Below are positions 34,430 through 48,235 of a stretch of DNA of 64,000 bases, piece after piece. The notes under the pieces were generated by a model. It did no database searches. It saw nothing but the letters and a program-made list of their open reading frames with translations, and was not told the origin of the DNA. The position numbers and the translations under genes were made by a program. The DNA lies in NCBI GenBank assembly GCA_021234155.1, contig JAJEKV010000004.1, forward strand, positions 20,685,619-20,749,618, read 5' to 3'. Numbering within the stretch: the first letter of the stretch is position 1; the number at the start of each line of letters is the position of its first letter. Origin of the DNA: Isoetes taiwanensis. Its lineage: Eukaryota > Streptophyta > Lycopodiopsida > Isoetales > Isoetaceae.

Positions 34430-35176
34430 TAGTTATCCTGTTGAGAGGTCTTAGTTGTAGTTTGGTCATGCCAGATTGTTTTAGTAGGGATATAGTATAC
34501 TTGAACATGAGACTTGAACAGACTTGAACACAAGATTTTTTAATTGCTAGCCCAATGGACTAGCCACTAAACCGAACAAGGGGGAACAAATGAAACTCGT
34601 TAAAGATCCAGACCATTACCACTTTGCTTTCAATAAGAGTTGAACTCAAGGCCTCCCACTTACTAACCCAGACATGTATCCAATGTCTTTACTTACATTT
34701 AGCAAATCATAGTACCAACTGGGAAGGAAAGTTGTACATCCTGCGTGTTGTAGTCACCACTAGATTTATTGGCATCTCAAATCTTAAATCTATAATATCT
34801 TCAATTCCTTGACATTTATTCAACAATTATAATAGTTCTGCTTAAAATGGTAACACCTTGAACGACCTCTGTTTTTCTCTTTGTAACCTATGCAACATTT
34901 TTGCCACGACCAACCTTTTGTACTTCTCTCACAACTTCTCATATTTGTAAATATTTTGTACTTCCAAGCTTTTCATTTTCATAATTAGCCCAATACACAT
35001 TAATCTCCTTCGTTCTTTGGTCTTTTAGAAAATCAACACTAATCAATTCACAACTTTCGCATTTCCCCCTCCTCGTCCCCCTCCTCCTCTTTCAAAGGCT
35101 TGAATTATATAATGAATGCATGCAAAAGGCCAAATTAAAAGATAAAGTTCAATGCAATGCATTAGCAGATTATACT
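34430..35176. other. Intergenic DNA
   Basis: No gene or repeat recognised. Confidence 0.4.
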
Positions 35177-35380
35177 ATAAGATGGTACACATGCATTATA
35201 GGAATGTTTTTCATCTTTCAAAATTTCTTAGAGTGCTCCCTTATACAAACCAGTCACTTCAAATTGCTCTACTTACATATAAGATGGTACACATGCATTA
35301 TAGGAATGTTTTTCATCTTTCAAAATTTCTTAGAGTGCTCCCTTATACAAACCAGTCACTTCAAATTGCTCTACTTACAT
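35177..35380. repeat. Perfect 102-bp tandem duplication
   Basis: 35177-35278 is repeated at 35279-35380, starting ATAAGATGGTACACATGC, with no difference seen, which points to a recent duplication. Confidence 0.92.
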
Positions 35381-35389
35381 ATCTGAATC

Positions 35390-36185
35390 ACCAATGTATG
35401 AATATTTTAAGATAGTTAGATATATGAGTTTTTTAAGTCCACAGGAACCCAAGCGTGTTATAGGAGGGGTACATGTAAAGGGCCTTGGAGGCTATATAGA
35501 AACTGAAAACGGATCAGAGAGCCATTGATCTCTAATTATTGTCTGCACCTCTCTATATATTGCCCCTTTCTTGTTGCGGGCAAGCCTCCGTATATATAAC
35601 CGAGAGATGGCATCTTTGAACTATACTATGGGGTGGTGAGGACGGTCAGGCCATGTTGCTCCAACCCCCTATGCCGAGATGATGCCATCCTCCTGGATGT
35701 GCATCACCTTGGTAAAGAAATGTACCGCCTCATCTGTAGCAAGACAAATGCTTGTTTCCTCAATGCCAACAATATGCAGATTTAGGTTCTACGTCTGTAT
35801 ACTATCCTCTGACGGTATATCTGTGTCAAGAGTGGAGTTGCACAACCACTCCTCAGCCAAAGTCTGGATGGACATATTTACCATGTCTACTTTGTCCTGG
35901 GCATTGTGACAAACTCTAATGGCCAAAAATTAATGTTACTTGCTGATTCTATCACAAGCTCCAAGAGGTGTAATTCCCCATTGGTAACTCGATGGAGGTC
36001 CCTGTAATAGTGGTGCTAGAACATATCATCTGAAACCTGGCAAGAGTTATCGGCGTCAAGCATTGAATCCGAGCATCCAGAGTATCCAGATTATCTACAT
36101 CTATGTCTGAGCGGTCTGTACATCTTTTTTGTGCTAGAATAGGCTATTGGGGTCAAAATAGGGGCGCTGTAAGGAGGTATGAATA
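35390..36185. other. Unassigned DNA
   Basis: Some minus-strand frames look coding-like around 35680-35960 but none is long or recognisable. Confidence 0.3.
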
Positions 36186-37062
36186 TGTAGCACAATAACA
36201 AGGGGTTCCAGGGGGATTTGATATGGATGTAGAAATGACAATTCCTGAAACCATAGATCATATCCACAAAACAATTGAATAGCTTAAGGTAAAAAATAAT
36301 CATCTTATCTCACTGGTTATATTGGTAAAAGTAGTCTTATTAGGACATTGAGTTATTTTGGTAGAGGTTCGAGCCCCCATAATTCATATTCTAAAATCTT
36401 AGGTGAAGCCATATAAAGGCTCGATATTCCATCAAAACCTAAGGCAGACTCGTATTTCATAATTCAAAATTATAGGGTCCCCAATCATAAAGTGAAATGA
36501 GAGGCGCCGAGAGGCTACAACTTACGGTCTGGGCTATAGGATCAATGGATCCAACGACTGCGGTAGTCTAGGTGCACCTAGTTTAGAATAGAATAGAATA
36601 GAATAGAATAGAATAGAATAGAATAGAATAGAATAGAATAGAATAGAACAATAACAGGGAATTCCAGGGGGATTTGATATGGACGTAGAAATGACAACTT
36701 CTGAAACCATAGACCATATCCCCAAAACAATAATAAAAAAAAAAAAAAACATAGATTTAAGGTAAAAAATAATCATCTTAAAGCTCACTGGTTATATTGG
36801 TAAAAGTAGTCTTATTAGAACATTATGTTATTTTGGTAAAGGTTCGAGCTAATTCATAGTCTAAAACCTTAGGTGAAGCCGTATAGAGGCTCAATATTCC
36901 ATCAAAACCTTAGGCAAACTCGTATTTCATAATTCAAAAGTATAGGGCCCCAATCATAAATGACCATAAGCAAAGAGAGAGGTGCCCAAAGGCTCCAATT
37001 TATGGTATGGGCCTTAGGATCGATGGATTCGACGACTGTGGTAGTCCAGGTGCACCTCGTTT
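36186..37062. repeat. Direct duplication around a TAGAA microsatellite
   Basis: About 400 bp starting near 36190 (CCAGGGGGATTTGATATGGA) recurs from about 36650 to 37062. Between the copies is (TAGAA)n, about 13 units at 36584-36648. The copies are roughly 90 percent alike with small indels and an A-run at 36735-36750. The start of the unit (GTAGCACAATAACA) recurs near 60567. Confidence 0.85.
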
Positions 37063-37069
37063 ACAATGG

Positions 37070-39290
37070 CGGGCTCATAGGGTTTTTCAGAGACTTACAG
37101 GGGAGTTCTTACTGTGTTCTTGCCATGCACTTGATTTTACGAGTCATAGTAAATGTTTGTAGCTATATTGTGTTAGTCGAAAGCAGAATGGAGGGGCTGG
37201 AACCAGAATAGTGGACAAGAAACAGAAGAAAGATTGGCAAAATTTTAGCACGTCATTTCCAGCACCAGTATTAAAAAAGTTTTGGATGTTGCCAATATTT
37301 TGTTGCATGCCATTACTTGCAGCAAATAATTGAGCTTTCGTAGGCTACGCACTACTCCCCTTAGTTGGCTGCTCGCTAGTGGATATCACTTCCTTCGTAG
37401 CTTGTGACAATGGCATATCATTACAATAGTAAGAGACCTATCAGTCATCAATCCAGTATAAGAAGAAAAGAAGCTGTTATAGTCTTTATGGTTCAACCCC
37501 ATGTTTCCTTTTCCATCTATGTTGTCCAACACAAAGAGTGATATGTTTCTAAGGCCAAAAGTTGGCAGGTAGGAGACCTCCGCACATAATGGAGACTAAG
37601 TACTGGACATTGTCTTCTTCTCTATCAATCTTCTTCATAAGAGCCATCGCTCCGTAACTCAGCCAATACCTTAGTGGGTAGATCTTGTTTGGCAATTTTA
37701 GGCCTCCAATTTTATACAAAGTCTCTTGACCAGAAAGAACACATATCTTTTGATACCATCATTATTGACTTTGTATGGCCAGAAGTCTAATTTTAGACAA
37801 TGCCACATCACATGATAGCCTTTGTTATTCTAAACTATTCAGAAAATTGCCCACCTTCAGTGGGCATTCCATGTGATTGTACATGAAAAGTGGGACACTA
37901 ACATGTAGTGTATTAATGTGTTATATTTATTGTGACATGAAAACATGAGGATACCAAACTTATTAATTTGGGATTTCTTGGTTTGGTGGAAAAGGTATTT
38001 GGGTTTTTTTTTTTAGGGTGATTTTTTAAGATTGTTGGTGTTTTTGGTGGCCAGAAAAATATTTCAGTGCTTCTAAAAATTGGGACCAGTTTCTTTTTTA
38101 TTATTTCGGCCAATACCTTCTTATCAGATTACAGCTGTCCCCTTGCATACATCCGCACCTCGCCAGAAGATTGTTACTAAAACCTGAGGCTTCTGTTTGG
38201 GCTCTCATTAGTGGCATCTCAAAAGCCAAAAAAGGGTATACTAATAACCATGAGATTGATGTTTTTGGTCTTACATGTTGAAATGGATTAGCTCATGCCG
38301 ATTTTGCTTCATATATTTTTATTCCTTGTACTCTTTAGGATATCATATGGGTGGTTGGTTTCTTCGGCTTTAATAAGAGACATGGGGTTAGATGCAAGTT
38401 GCACAAATTTATGCATTTTGTCGACCATGTCTTTGCAAATCTTTGCTATCGAAATTGCTTCAAGCCCCATTTTCACTCCAATCTAGGTATAGATTTATAT
38501 GCTGTATTATTTATCTCTGTATCTCTAATCCTCTGAGATAGAGGTTTGAAATTTTTCCTTTCGGCTATTGGAGGATGCATAGCATCTGCGTGCCATGATT
38601 CTGAAATTGCTTCAAGTTCTATTCTCTTGCTATTCACTCAAATCCAGTTATAGATTTATGCTACATTATTGATTTGATATTGTTTTGATAGATGAGTTAA
38701 GAGGAAGGAGTTGGCCTTATAGAATAGTATTATTGAAGTTGCATCTGATATAATTGATTTGTGGATTATATCTGCTTACTTTGATAGATTTATGAAGCTT
38801 GAGTTTGGCATCAAATTTATGGTCTCTGCTTTAGAACCCTAACTGTGCATATGTGTCCATCTGCAGGTTTCATGAATATCCGATTGCATTTAATCCTAAC
38901 AGGAGCCTGCATATTCTGAATGTTTTTCTACTCAATCCACAAGAAACCATTTTCATCTTTACATTATCTGCATATTCTGGCAACTTGTTATTCTCGAGCA
39001 ACTATTTCTGCACTTCAAGGAACATTAATTGGATTGTCTTTTTGCGTCTGGGGAGTCATAGCTAGTTGGAGCATAAGGTTCAACTTTTCTTCTATAAGAT
39101 ATGATGAAGTAACATTGCTTTGGTAATCATATATATGTTCAACTTTCTTGATTCCAAATGTTAGAAACTATTGTCTTAATTCTTGGTCTAGATTCTTGCT
39201 TATTTGAATAGACCTAGAGTGCACATAGTTATTAGTTGTGTCACCATGTGATATATACTTGCTAATGTGCAGTTATCCCTTAATACAATA
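37070..39290. other. Unassigned DNA
   Basis: No supported gene. A minus-strand stretch near 37380-37700 translates to a moderately long open run (MKKIDREEDNVQYLVSIM) that could be an old exon, without family match. Confidence 0.3.
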
Positions 39291-39318
39291 CTAGTAACGG
39301 TGCCCGGCGTTGCCGGGC
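39291..39318 (-). mobile_element. Helitron 3' terminus
   Basis: On the minus strand: GCCCGGC-AAC-GCCGGGC hairpin, 7 bp, then CTAG at 39294-39291, followed by T. A GC-rich hairpin about 7-10 bp before CTRR and a T neighbour is the standard plant Helitron end. The body should extend to the right on the plus strand; its 5' TC end was not located. Confidence 0.68.
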
Positions 39319-39977
39319 ATAAGTACTTTTGTGTTTGTTTCCGGGCATAAGTATAATTGTGTTTGTATTGGGAGGGACGATAAGTAATTGATGTTGTTTA
39401 TAAATATAGGAAAAATGTTGATGCTAGGATTGTTCAAGCTTGCGTAAGACACGTTGAGAGCATTTGTTTAAGTCAATTTATGCAAAGTAGTTGGGAAGCT
39501 TCAAAATTATTTTTGCTCGTAGTTAAAGGTCCAGTCAATTGACTTTGTGTTGGAAATGTGAAAAGATGACTTGAATTTGAAGGATGTATTTTAAGGGGGT
39601 GTGGGTTTTTTTTTTCTTTTTGAGTGGTAGACTTATGTATGTATGTTGATGATAAGTGCTTTAAAAAGTTGCAAATTGTTTCATTTTTAAAGTGATGGAA
39701 TGACCTCGAAAGGTTTGTGTAGATATGAAGGTACATCTCTAGAGAAATAAGAATATTTACCCATGGTATAATGAAAATCGTCAAAATCATAGGTAACAAA
39801 GAGAAAAATTGAGAGAGAAGGCAAGCAACATCAAAATCTATAGGTAGCAGAAATAGAAATGTGCAGTCCTCTACGCGTGTTAGAATGGAGAAGTTGTATT
39901 TGCTAAACAACATTGAACTCCCAAGTTAATTGTGCATATGTGTGGTTGGTTGACACGACTACTAATATGTCTTGTTG

Positions 39978-40086
39978 TTTAAGCATTTTTGGCCTCACAA
40001 AGGCCTGAAGTACTGAATAACATGAATAACTCTTAAGCATTTTTGGCCTCACAAAGGCCTAAGTACTGAATAACATGAATAACTCT
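39978..40086. repeat. Tandem repeat, about 54 bp by two
   Basis: TAAGCATTTTTGGCCTCACA...GAATAACTCT occurs twice in a row, the second copy one base shorter. It directly abuts the inverted repeat at 40089. Confidence 0.85.
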
Positions 40087-40088
40087 GC

Positions 40089-40285
40089 GTGATTGCCATC
40101 CTTGCATAAGCTCCTTGATCTGTCAGTATATTCGATCAAGGTATGTAGCTCGAGAGTATGTATGTCTTGCATAAGCTCCTTGATCTGTCAGTATATTCGA
40201 TCAAGTTATGTAGCTCGAGCTCGAGCTACATACCTTGATCGAATATACTGACAGATCAAGGAGCTTATGCAAGGATGGCAATCAC
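40089..40285. repeat. Long inverted repeat with a third direct copy
   Basis: The arm 40089-40154 (GTGATTGCCATCCTTGCATA...GCTCGAG) is matched base for base by the reverse complement at 40220-40285. A partial direct copy (about 40166-40219) lies between. RNA from either strand would form a 66-bp near-perfect duplex. This could be a fold-back element, a small-RNA precursor or a replication-slippage product. Confidence 0.88.
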
Positions 40286-40289
40286 ATAC

Positions 40290-42670
40290 ATCATCCTCAG
40301 ATTCAGTTGTTTCTCTTCAGTTGTTCTTTCTCAAAACTTAATTCGAAGGAATTGAGTCTTTAGAGGGCTTTGATAAATCGTTAGAGGAAGTCATTGTTCT
40401 TGGTCTGTGTTGTTGACTTTAAGAATGATGCATCCTATTTCGTAAAAGTTGATGGGTTTGTCTTTTCCATTGTATGGTGAAAGCACCTGTTGAAGCACCT
40501 TGCTGTTGCGGTATTGGTCCAGTGGAGCTTTGAAAGATGTGATTGTCTATCATACTGGTGGTCATCATAATAATAGACGAAAACGTAAATTGAGCTCTCG
40601 GGTGTCATTGATGTGCTGCCTCACAGCTATAAGTACATGCTGCATTTGCTTACTATAAAAAAACATTAGTGTTAGGTTCTGGAATTGAAAATGTGGGAAT
40701 ACCTATTTATATTTGAAGAAAAAGCTTACATGCAATGTCAACATGCCAAATTCAAAGTATACATAGAGAATAGGGATGAGGCATACCTTGCTCTTGTTGG
40801 GTCCTTATTAGATGCAACGTGCAAAGCAAGGTAGCATCAGGGCCTCTTGAACTTTGTACACAGGGAGAATAAAGCCTGAAAGAGTATTAATCTAATTTAT
40901 AAAGAATGAAGAATGGTATTGATGACTATGCAGAGCAAAATGCTTGTATATGCATTCCTATGCAAAAGAGAGGGTGCAATTACTCATGCTCGTATTGCAA
41001 TTAACATTGTGTCTTCTTGATCCTTGGCTGCCATCTCCATCTAACGGGCAATTTTTCCTTCTCCCAGAATCCAGCGGAGACAACACCCTGTGGTGACATT
41101 GAACATGCAGGTGCAAGAACTTATTGCAGATATTACGCAAGGAATGGAGCTTAAAAAAATAGTTGGAACTTTCAAGGAGTCTTTTATAGACTTGTCACTG
41201 TAAGAAAGTGTTTTTAAGCAAAGATTGGATTGGAAGCATACCAAGACGTCTCAAAATCATCACATGAACAGGGGTCAAGCAGTGTAGAGGGACATTATAA
41301 GATGAGATAAAGAATCAGTCCATGGATTATCTTTTAAAATGAATGTGCTTTCTAAAGTTTCAAATAGCTCATGGCATTCAAGTCTAGTTTGACCTGTTGC
41401 TGTGCATGTAATCACAAATACAAAAGGACAGTAGTTCAGAAATATATACAATGTTTTGTATGCAGGGCCTTGTCGTAACACGGAACTGTCGCTGGCTATT
41501 CTATTGTTCTTGCAATGCAGTCCTATTGCTCGACCATGCATACTCTTGAGCAGCCTGCCAATGTTATAAAATTCATGTGTGACAATGTGGATTGTGGCTT
41601 ACTTTTCTTTGTAATTGCCTTAAGAGAAATGGAAAATGTCACATGAGTATGAATAAAGATAACATAGAAAATAGAGTGTTCTAAATCTAAAAAGACAATA
41701 GTGGATGCAATCAGACTGCAGATGCAAGGCTGCCTAAAGATAGCTGTTTGTTTTTTTTGGAAGCAAAGTCATTTGTTGTCCTCCCACACATATGTGGGCT
41801 TGAAAGTATAAGTACAAAGACAATCTAATTTAAAGTAGAAGTACAGAGACAGGTGTTTTGAAGTTGTAATTATCCTGATTTATTTTTATGTCAATGTCTG
41901 CTACCAATGTCAAGAGAAGACATAATCAAATACATGATAATGGAAAGGATAGCAAATGGTTGCGGAAACAACTTAAGGCGGCGGACAATTCAATGATTGC
42001 CGATAAGCTATGGCAACCTGCAATGCAGCCAAGATACCACGTCTAGTTCTCTAAGCTATTGTTATGGCAGCGCTAAAATCGATGCAAAACTCTACATGCA
42101 GCTAATGTTATGTATTCTCAATATATTAAATGCAGACCTGAGCAGTTTAGAATAATTCAACTGATGGCAACGTATATGAGTCACCATCAAAACCTGTTCG
42201 CATACCTACTGCCCCATTTTAACAAACTCGCCTGATAAGAGTTGTGAAGCTGAAATATACAGAGGCATTTGGATTATAACTTATGTTCATTAAATATACC
42301 ACATGCAGATGAGATACTAAGTACGACTTTGTGTTTCTACATGAAATAGGCCGCAGCAAAACTGATTCGTCAATGCTCAGCCTTTAGTTAAACAATGTGC
42401 AATACGTCTCCTCTCTTACCTTGTAATGTTCCAAGGGCAATATTGACCATATCCAGCATACTACGTGCTTGAAGGATTTTCAGTTGAGAAGGAGAAATTG
42501 TGCATGAGAACTCAGGTTTAAGCAGGCCTGAGATATGACATTTCACTGCCAGGATGATACATTTTAAAAAACTTCCCATGGAGGGAACATTGTGAGTCTC
42601 CAATGCAGAGCACCAAAAAGAAAAAGAGTAATTGGTCTCTATGATATGCAACTGTAAAGGCATACTTACC
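40290..42670. other. Unassigned DNA
   Basis: AT-rich, no gene I can support; short open frames only. Confidence 0.35.
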
Positions 42671-42674
42671 AGAC

Positions 42675-43820
42675 CTAACCTGCTGATTGTTGACGTAATC
42701 GTCGAACACATGCACCTAAAATAATGAACCTAGCTATGTTAGGATATCACTATATTACTGAGAAGAGAACATTCTCTTACCTGTGCTGTAACGGCATCCA
42801 CTAAGTTATCGTCATTGAGGTATGCATAGAAGATCAATGATAATATCATAGCAGTTATTGCTTGCCACGTAATATCACATGTTATGGCCCATGTTAGTGC
42901 ATCAAGCATTTTCTCATCAAACAATAAAGAACCCTGAATAGAAAAAAGAAAGAGAGCTGACTTACCTTGTAAAAAGACCTGCACAGGGTTTGACGCAGAA
43001 AAAAAAAGCAGACTTTCATTCTGTTCCAAGTCGAAATTGCCATGTTATAATAAATTGGAGTTCCATGGCCACATTTATAAGAGCTGATGGACTTCCCGAG
43101 AACTTCATCCATTCATGCTTTATAATTTCATGATTCCAAATCTCTTTGGCTATCCCATTGCTTGTGAAATGAAGAGTTACAATGAAATTCATATGAATTG
43201 CTATTAAATCATGTAGATGATATCATAGACATTAGTTGTTTGTATTGACAGAAGGACCAAAAGGTTAAAATTACTAACCTGGTTGGTGATGGAAATTGAA
43301 TAAGTAAATAAATTGAACGTTCATATCTGCAGCACATGAAGAGAGCAGCAAATTGTTGTTATGTGACCAAGATAAAATAGTATTCAACTGCATCTTAGCA
43401 TCTGAAGCTTAGATGATTATCTGCATTTGTACAATAAAACTTAGATGCCTAGACTTCCCTAACATTTTCACGCTGGAAAATGCATGAACCCAAAGGACTA
43501 TGACATTCATTGCCATTCATTACATGGCAGTTCACTACCTATGATGATAGTCACGAATTCCTGCCACGAAGTTTGACAAAGCAGGCTCATCCTCTGCCAC
43601 TGCATCGTAGATGCAATTCTTGCAGATTCTAATGAAAATCAAACATCCTAGAGCCTATGAATATCCATTTGTGCCATCATATATATTCTATTGACCTATG
43701 TGGAGCTCATTTCTCACCACTTGTATTCGATGTGAATCGTCACTAGAAAAGCAAAGGGTTTGCACAAAGTATACCTCTATATGAATAGCTTCTCATCATT
43801 GCCATCGTGATTCTGTCAAT
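42675..43820. repeat. Dispersed repeat family, copy 2, left half
   Basis: Parallel to 27510-29290, but lacking the 28540-29120 block with the AIG1 remnant. Similarity ends near 43820; the continuation of the family resumes near 56050. Confidence 0.65.
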
Positions 43821-44832
43821 TATTGAGCAGGTGCAATCGATTTCAGGCAAAGTTGACCCAAGCTTGCATAGAAATTCTCTTAGAAACTACATCTAAATGC
43901 TGTAAAATAACTGACCAGTCTATGCTAAATTTGAAGTTTGCACACAACTTCTAATATACAGCTTTCAGCCTTCTTCTCTAAATTGATCTATATGCACAAA
44001 TTAAAATAAAGAGCTCAAAATAGAACAATGATGCAAAATCAATCAATTACATGCCTCTCAATAATACCAAAATTAAGGTTTACATATCAACAGACATAGG
44101 ATCATTTGGCTATAAATATGACATACTTGCAATATAAAAGTAAAATAACTTGAAGTATTACAAAAACATTTATAATTCTTAGTGATACTCATTAAGAGAT
44201 TCTGGATATTATTTGAGGTAACAATTATAATAAAGAGCATCAAGACAATGTAACTTACACAGAGAAAACAGACACACTTACAATACAGTTAAATCCATGT
44301 GGATATCTGTAGACAGATCTATCATTACAGAAGCCATCTGTCTTTAGCTTGAAAAGTAAATGTAGAAACAGAACTCACAGTAATAAAGGGTCTTAATACC
44401 CATTGAGTAGAATTGAATAGAAGCTCCATTTCATTAAAATGGAACTCATGCAATTCCCACTTTTAAGGTTACAGACAGACGTTCTATAGATATCAACAAA
44501 TTTTAAATAAACATTAAAGTTTTTATGTTATAAAAATAAAACAAGGAACAAAATATTACTAAGAAAAAAACACAAAATAGCTTCCATTTATATAAAATTT
44601 TAACAAGTAAAACACAAAATAGCTTTTATTTTAATACAACATTTGAACAAGGATATTGCTCAAAGTACATTTCCTTTTTTTTTTTCAACAAATGCTGCCA
44701 CTAGAAAACTTGCTTGTATTTCATAGTAGCACAAATGCTTACACTAGAAAACTTAAACAAATGTATTGTTCTAGTACATTTATTTTCCCTTCAATAAGTG
44801 GTGACATTACAAAACTTGCTTGTATTTCTTGG

Positions 44833-45643
44833 TTAGATACCAAGAAATAACGTGTCTAAAGCCTTCATAACATTTGCATTTATATGGTCTACTTGTTTGA
44901 ATTTAGGATACATGTCAATGATTGGAGCAACTTTATCACATTTCTCAAGCTCCATAAGCAAAGGAACGATGTCCGTGAAAAGATAGTCGTCTGTCTCATG
45001 TTCTTCCGGGCGGTAGAACTTGACAAATATGCTGTTTCTTGTGTTCATATAGCATTTATAAGGACAACCATCTACCAAGATGGTGTTGCCTTCATGGTAC
45101 TTCCCTCCAAATTGTTGGTATACACTTTCCAATTTTTTGAGAAAAACTGGCTTCCCTTCAGACACATCAATTGGTACGTCTTTGAGACACATACAATCAG
45201 ATTGTGACCAAGTGAATGAAAACTTGTGAACATATTTCTTCAGGCCGATATCTTTAAGTGTGCTTACAACCCTCTTATATGTTAATGAAGACCAAACTGC
45301 GACATCAAATCTTTCAAGACAAAAAGCAATAAAGTCTTCTATCCGTGGCCTAGGATAAATGTGCTTCATTTCAGATACAATAGGCTTTTGTAATGTCCTG
45401 ATGGCAGAAGCCCTTTTCTTAGATATTAAAGATGCTAAAACACCATTAATATCTAGAATAAGTAACTTTCTTGGCCACTTTTTGCTCAATGAGGATGTTA
45501 ATTGCTCATCCACTTCAGGTTGACTAGAAAAGACACCTTCTGCATCTGAGACCACAATATGAATGCCAACTCCTGATATTTCATGTCTTTGCATTACCTG
45601 GCTCGTCTGGCTCCCCGTGTCGTTAATATATGAATCATCACAT
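44833..45643 (-). other. FCP1/NIF-like HAD domain exon
   Basis: Exon 4 of the fusion gene. The intron 45644-45721 is 78 bp, with donor GTAATC and acceptor TTATCAG. The HAD core runs from KLLILDINGVLASL through YPRPRIEDFIAFCLERFDVA, VWSSLTYKRV and ILVDGCPYKCYMN to LMELEKC. In active FCP1-like phosphatases the second Asp of DxDx(T/V) is the general acid and DD binds magnesium; both are changed here. Substitution by Asn at the second Asp is also seen in several plant FCP1-like paralogs. Confidence 0.8.
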
Positions 45644-47312
45644 CTGATAAAATTTAAAACATGAAGGGCACATTAAAAGAACAGAAGAGCTTAAATGGTT
45701 TTCCATAGATTTAAAGATTACAGACGCTCGTCTGGAAGTGCAACAGGTGAAGAAGACAACCTCTCAACTATATGCTCCATAGGTTCTTCAAGACCCGTTG
45801 CTCCTAAAACTTCGATAGTAACTCCATTTTGATTTGTATCACTATGTATGTACTCATTCTTGTCATCATTTTGTGCAGCTGCAATATGCTCAGAACTATT
45901 GCTAGAAGGATTTGCTTCGTCCTCATCATCAGCTAAGACCTCTGATACTTTGCTTTTTGTTGTCTTGGCAAAGTATACTACAGAATCAAAATATTTATGA
46001 CAAAATTCTTCCATGTGAGTGGATTTGACAATAGACACTACCTTCTTTCCAAGGCATAATGCCCCTTGCCCAAATGTTCCATGCATGTACCATTCACAGA
46101 CCATAGAATTCTCCTCACAACAAAATGAACTAATTATATACTTGACAACTCTAGGTCTAATATGCCTCTTCAACACAACACCCTCGCCAAGGCACACATA
46201 ATCCAAAGTAGGATACTCTTCCATAAATGGTACATCTCTCAAATGTAATGAGTTATCATGAACCTTCATAAGCAGTTGTTGGAAGTTGTAGTCATGAGGC
46301 CAACAAGTACTAGCAGGGTTCTGGCCTTTGCTAATCATTACTGTGACTACAATGCTGAAAGGATTAGTGATAGACACTTTTTCTCCATAGTGTTCAGAAT
46401 GTTCATAGATGCCGTAAACCACTTTCTTTTCCCCAACAATGCTCTCAGCACTTTGAATCACATTTGCAGATTGCATACCCATTCTAACAAATATAACAAC
46501 AGTGTATTTTTCTAGTGTTGTCATATGCCTGCAAGTTCTCCAAAACTGCTCGAGATCATGATTATCAAAATGATCCATGTTTTCCTCCATTAAATTCAAA
46601 ACAAATAGGCTAATTGAAGCCTTTGTTGAAGTTTCTCCACAATAGCCCTTACTACCAATACTGATTAAATAGCTGCTCTCACTTGTTACTGGATCAAACT
46701 TAACAACTGGAAAACCTAGACATTCCTTCAAAAACTCTTTTACCCTATCTGGAAGGTCTATGGTCTTAACATTTCTTTTTGTTGCAGTATCTAAGTACTG
46801 CGAGCTCCATACTTTGAGCTTCTCCATGTCCTCGTCAGTAATATCACATCTTGTTTTAAAAAATTCATAATCCCCTCTGTGAACTGATACATCTGTGCAG
46901 AATTTGACAATGCCATCTTGCATAGCCCTTGCTTGCTTTAGCTGTTTTGCATATTCCTTTACATCCTTCACATTTAGAATTGCTTTATTTACTATCTTTT
47001 TAGAAGACTTACTTGTCGACTTTCGAAGCAGCACTTCACCACTTAGAATTTTTGACTGAACTTCTAGCATCTCCTCTCGCAAAAGCCCCTGATATGGATG
47101 CATATAAGTACTCACAAAAATATCGGGAGCTGGACTTGTAGGAGGTTTTCCATTTTTGTCAGGAAGTTTTGAGTTCTTCCAAGCTTCCCATATTAGTTTC
47201 CAATTACTCCATTCTTCGTCAGAACACATTATTAGGTCATAGTGCTCAGTCATTCTTGGAGTTGCTTTTGAAGACATGTCTGACTTATTTGGCTTTTCTA
47301 TAATCGTATATT

Positions 47313-48232
47313 CTGGGAAAGGACTCGCGAGAGACACAAAACCGGCCGAGATAGATAGGCTTGTCATTCATCACAGCAGCGTATACAATGTTTGGAAGAG
47401 AGAGAGGGGTAGCCGACCATAGGAACAATATCGGACTACCCCATAAGAAAATATGCCAAGGCAATATAGGAGGGCAATGGCAACAACTTCTCATCGGGAT
47501 AAAAAACCCCGCCCTTTCGGGTTTTCGAGGAAAACCCTAATGAGAAATGGTTGCCACCAACCTCGAATGTGTTGCCTGGAGAACAGAGAGAAACCGGACG
47601 AGAGCGAAGGTGAACATAGAGCACGACCCCAGCCAATGGTGATCCCCAAAGGTAACGAAGAGGAGGACGAACAGAAACGCGGCAAGTCCCCCGGAACTGG
47701 TGGAATATAAGAAAACCTGCAAGACCAAAGAACTCCGAAAAACACCCGTAATGGTTAGAACCGCAAAACAAGCATAGCCATAAAAAGACTGCATCAACAA
47801 AGGACCGAAGAGATGAGAAATAAAAATAGGTAGAAAAAGAACATAACAGGAAAAGATAGCATCACCCCTAGGGTGGAAAAAAGCAGCACCCAGCGGGTGG
47901 AAATTCACTATATCAAAATATGCCTCACCCTCAAGGTGGATAAAAAAATAGCAGCACCCACAGGTGGAGAATAACATAGTAGAATGCGAAGGAAACAACA
48001 ACAACGTGGAAAAGCCACACCCACAAGTGGAGAACACAAAAGTGCATGAACAAATAAATATATATAAATGAAAAAGAGGTAGACGCCCACGCAGCAGGGG
48101 GAAGGGGGAAGCCACGAACGAAGAATGAATGGCTTTGGAGAAGACGCCGATAACCAGGCGGAAAACGACAATGGCCTAATATAGGCGCTCGTCCTTTCCC
48201 AGAATGGCGATCCGATGGCTCGGATCGATGGG
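47313..48232. mobile_element. Helitron2/Helentron-like element A
   Basis: 920 bp. Left terminus CTGGGAAAGGAC; near the right end the inverse GTCCTTTCCCAG at 48191-48202, followed by the hairpin CGATCCGA-TGGC-TCGGATCG (48208-48227) and GATGGG. Asymmetric terminal inverted repeats with a hairpin after the right one are the hallmark of Helitron2/Helentron termini. The inside has about five short CACCC...GGGTGG palindromes at 47860-48035. Noncoding. It abuts element B with a single ATT between them. Confidence 0.68.
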
Positions 48233-48235
48233 ATT

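Noticed and set aside
36534-36788. Minus-strand ORF with repeated YSILF
   Set aside because: Translation of the (TAGAA)n microsatellite.
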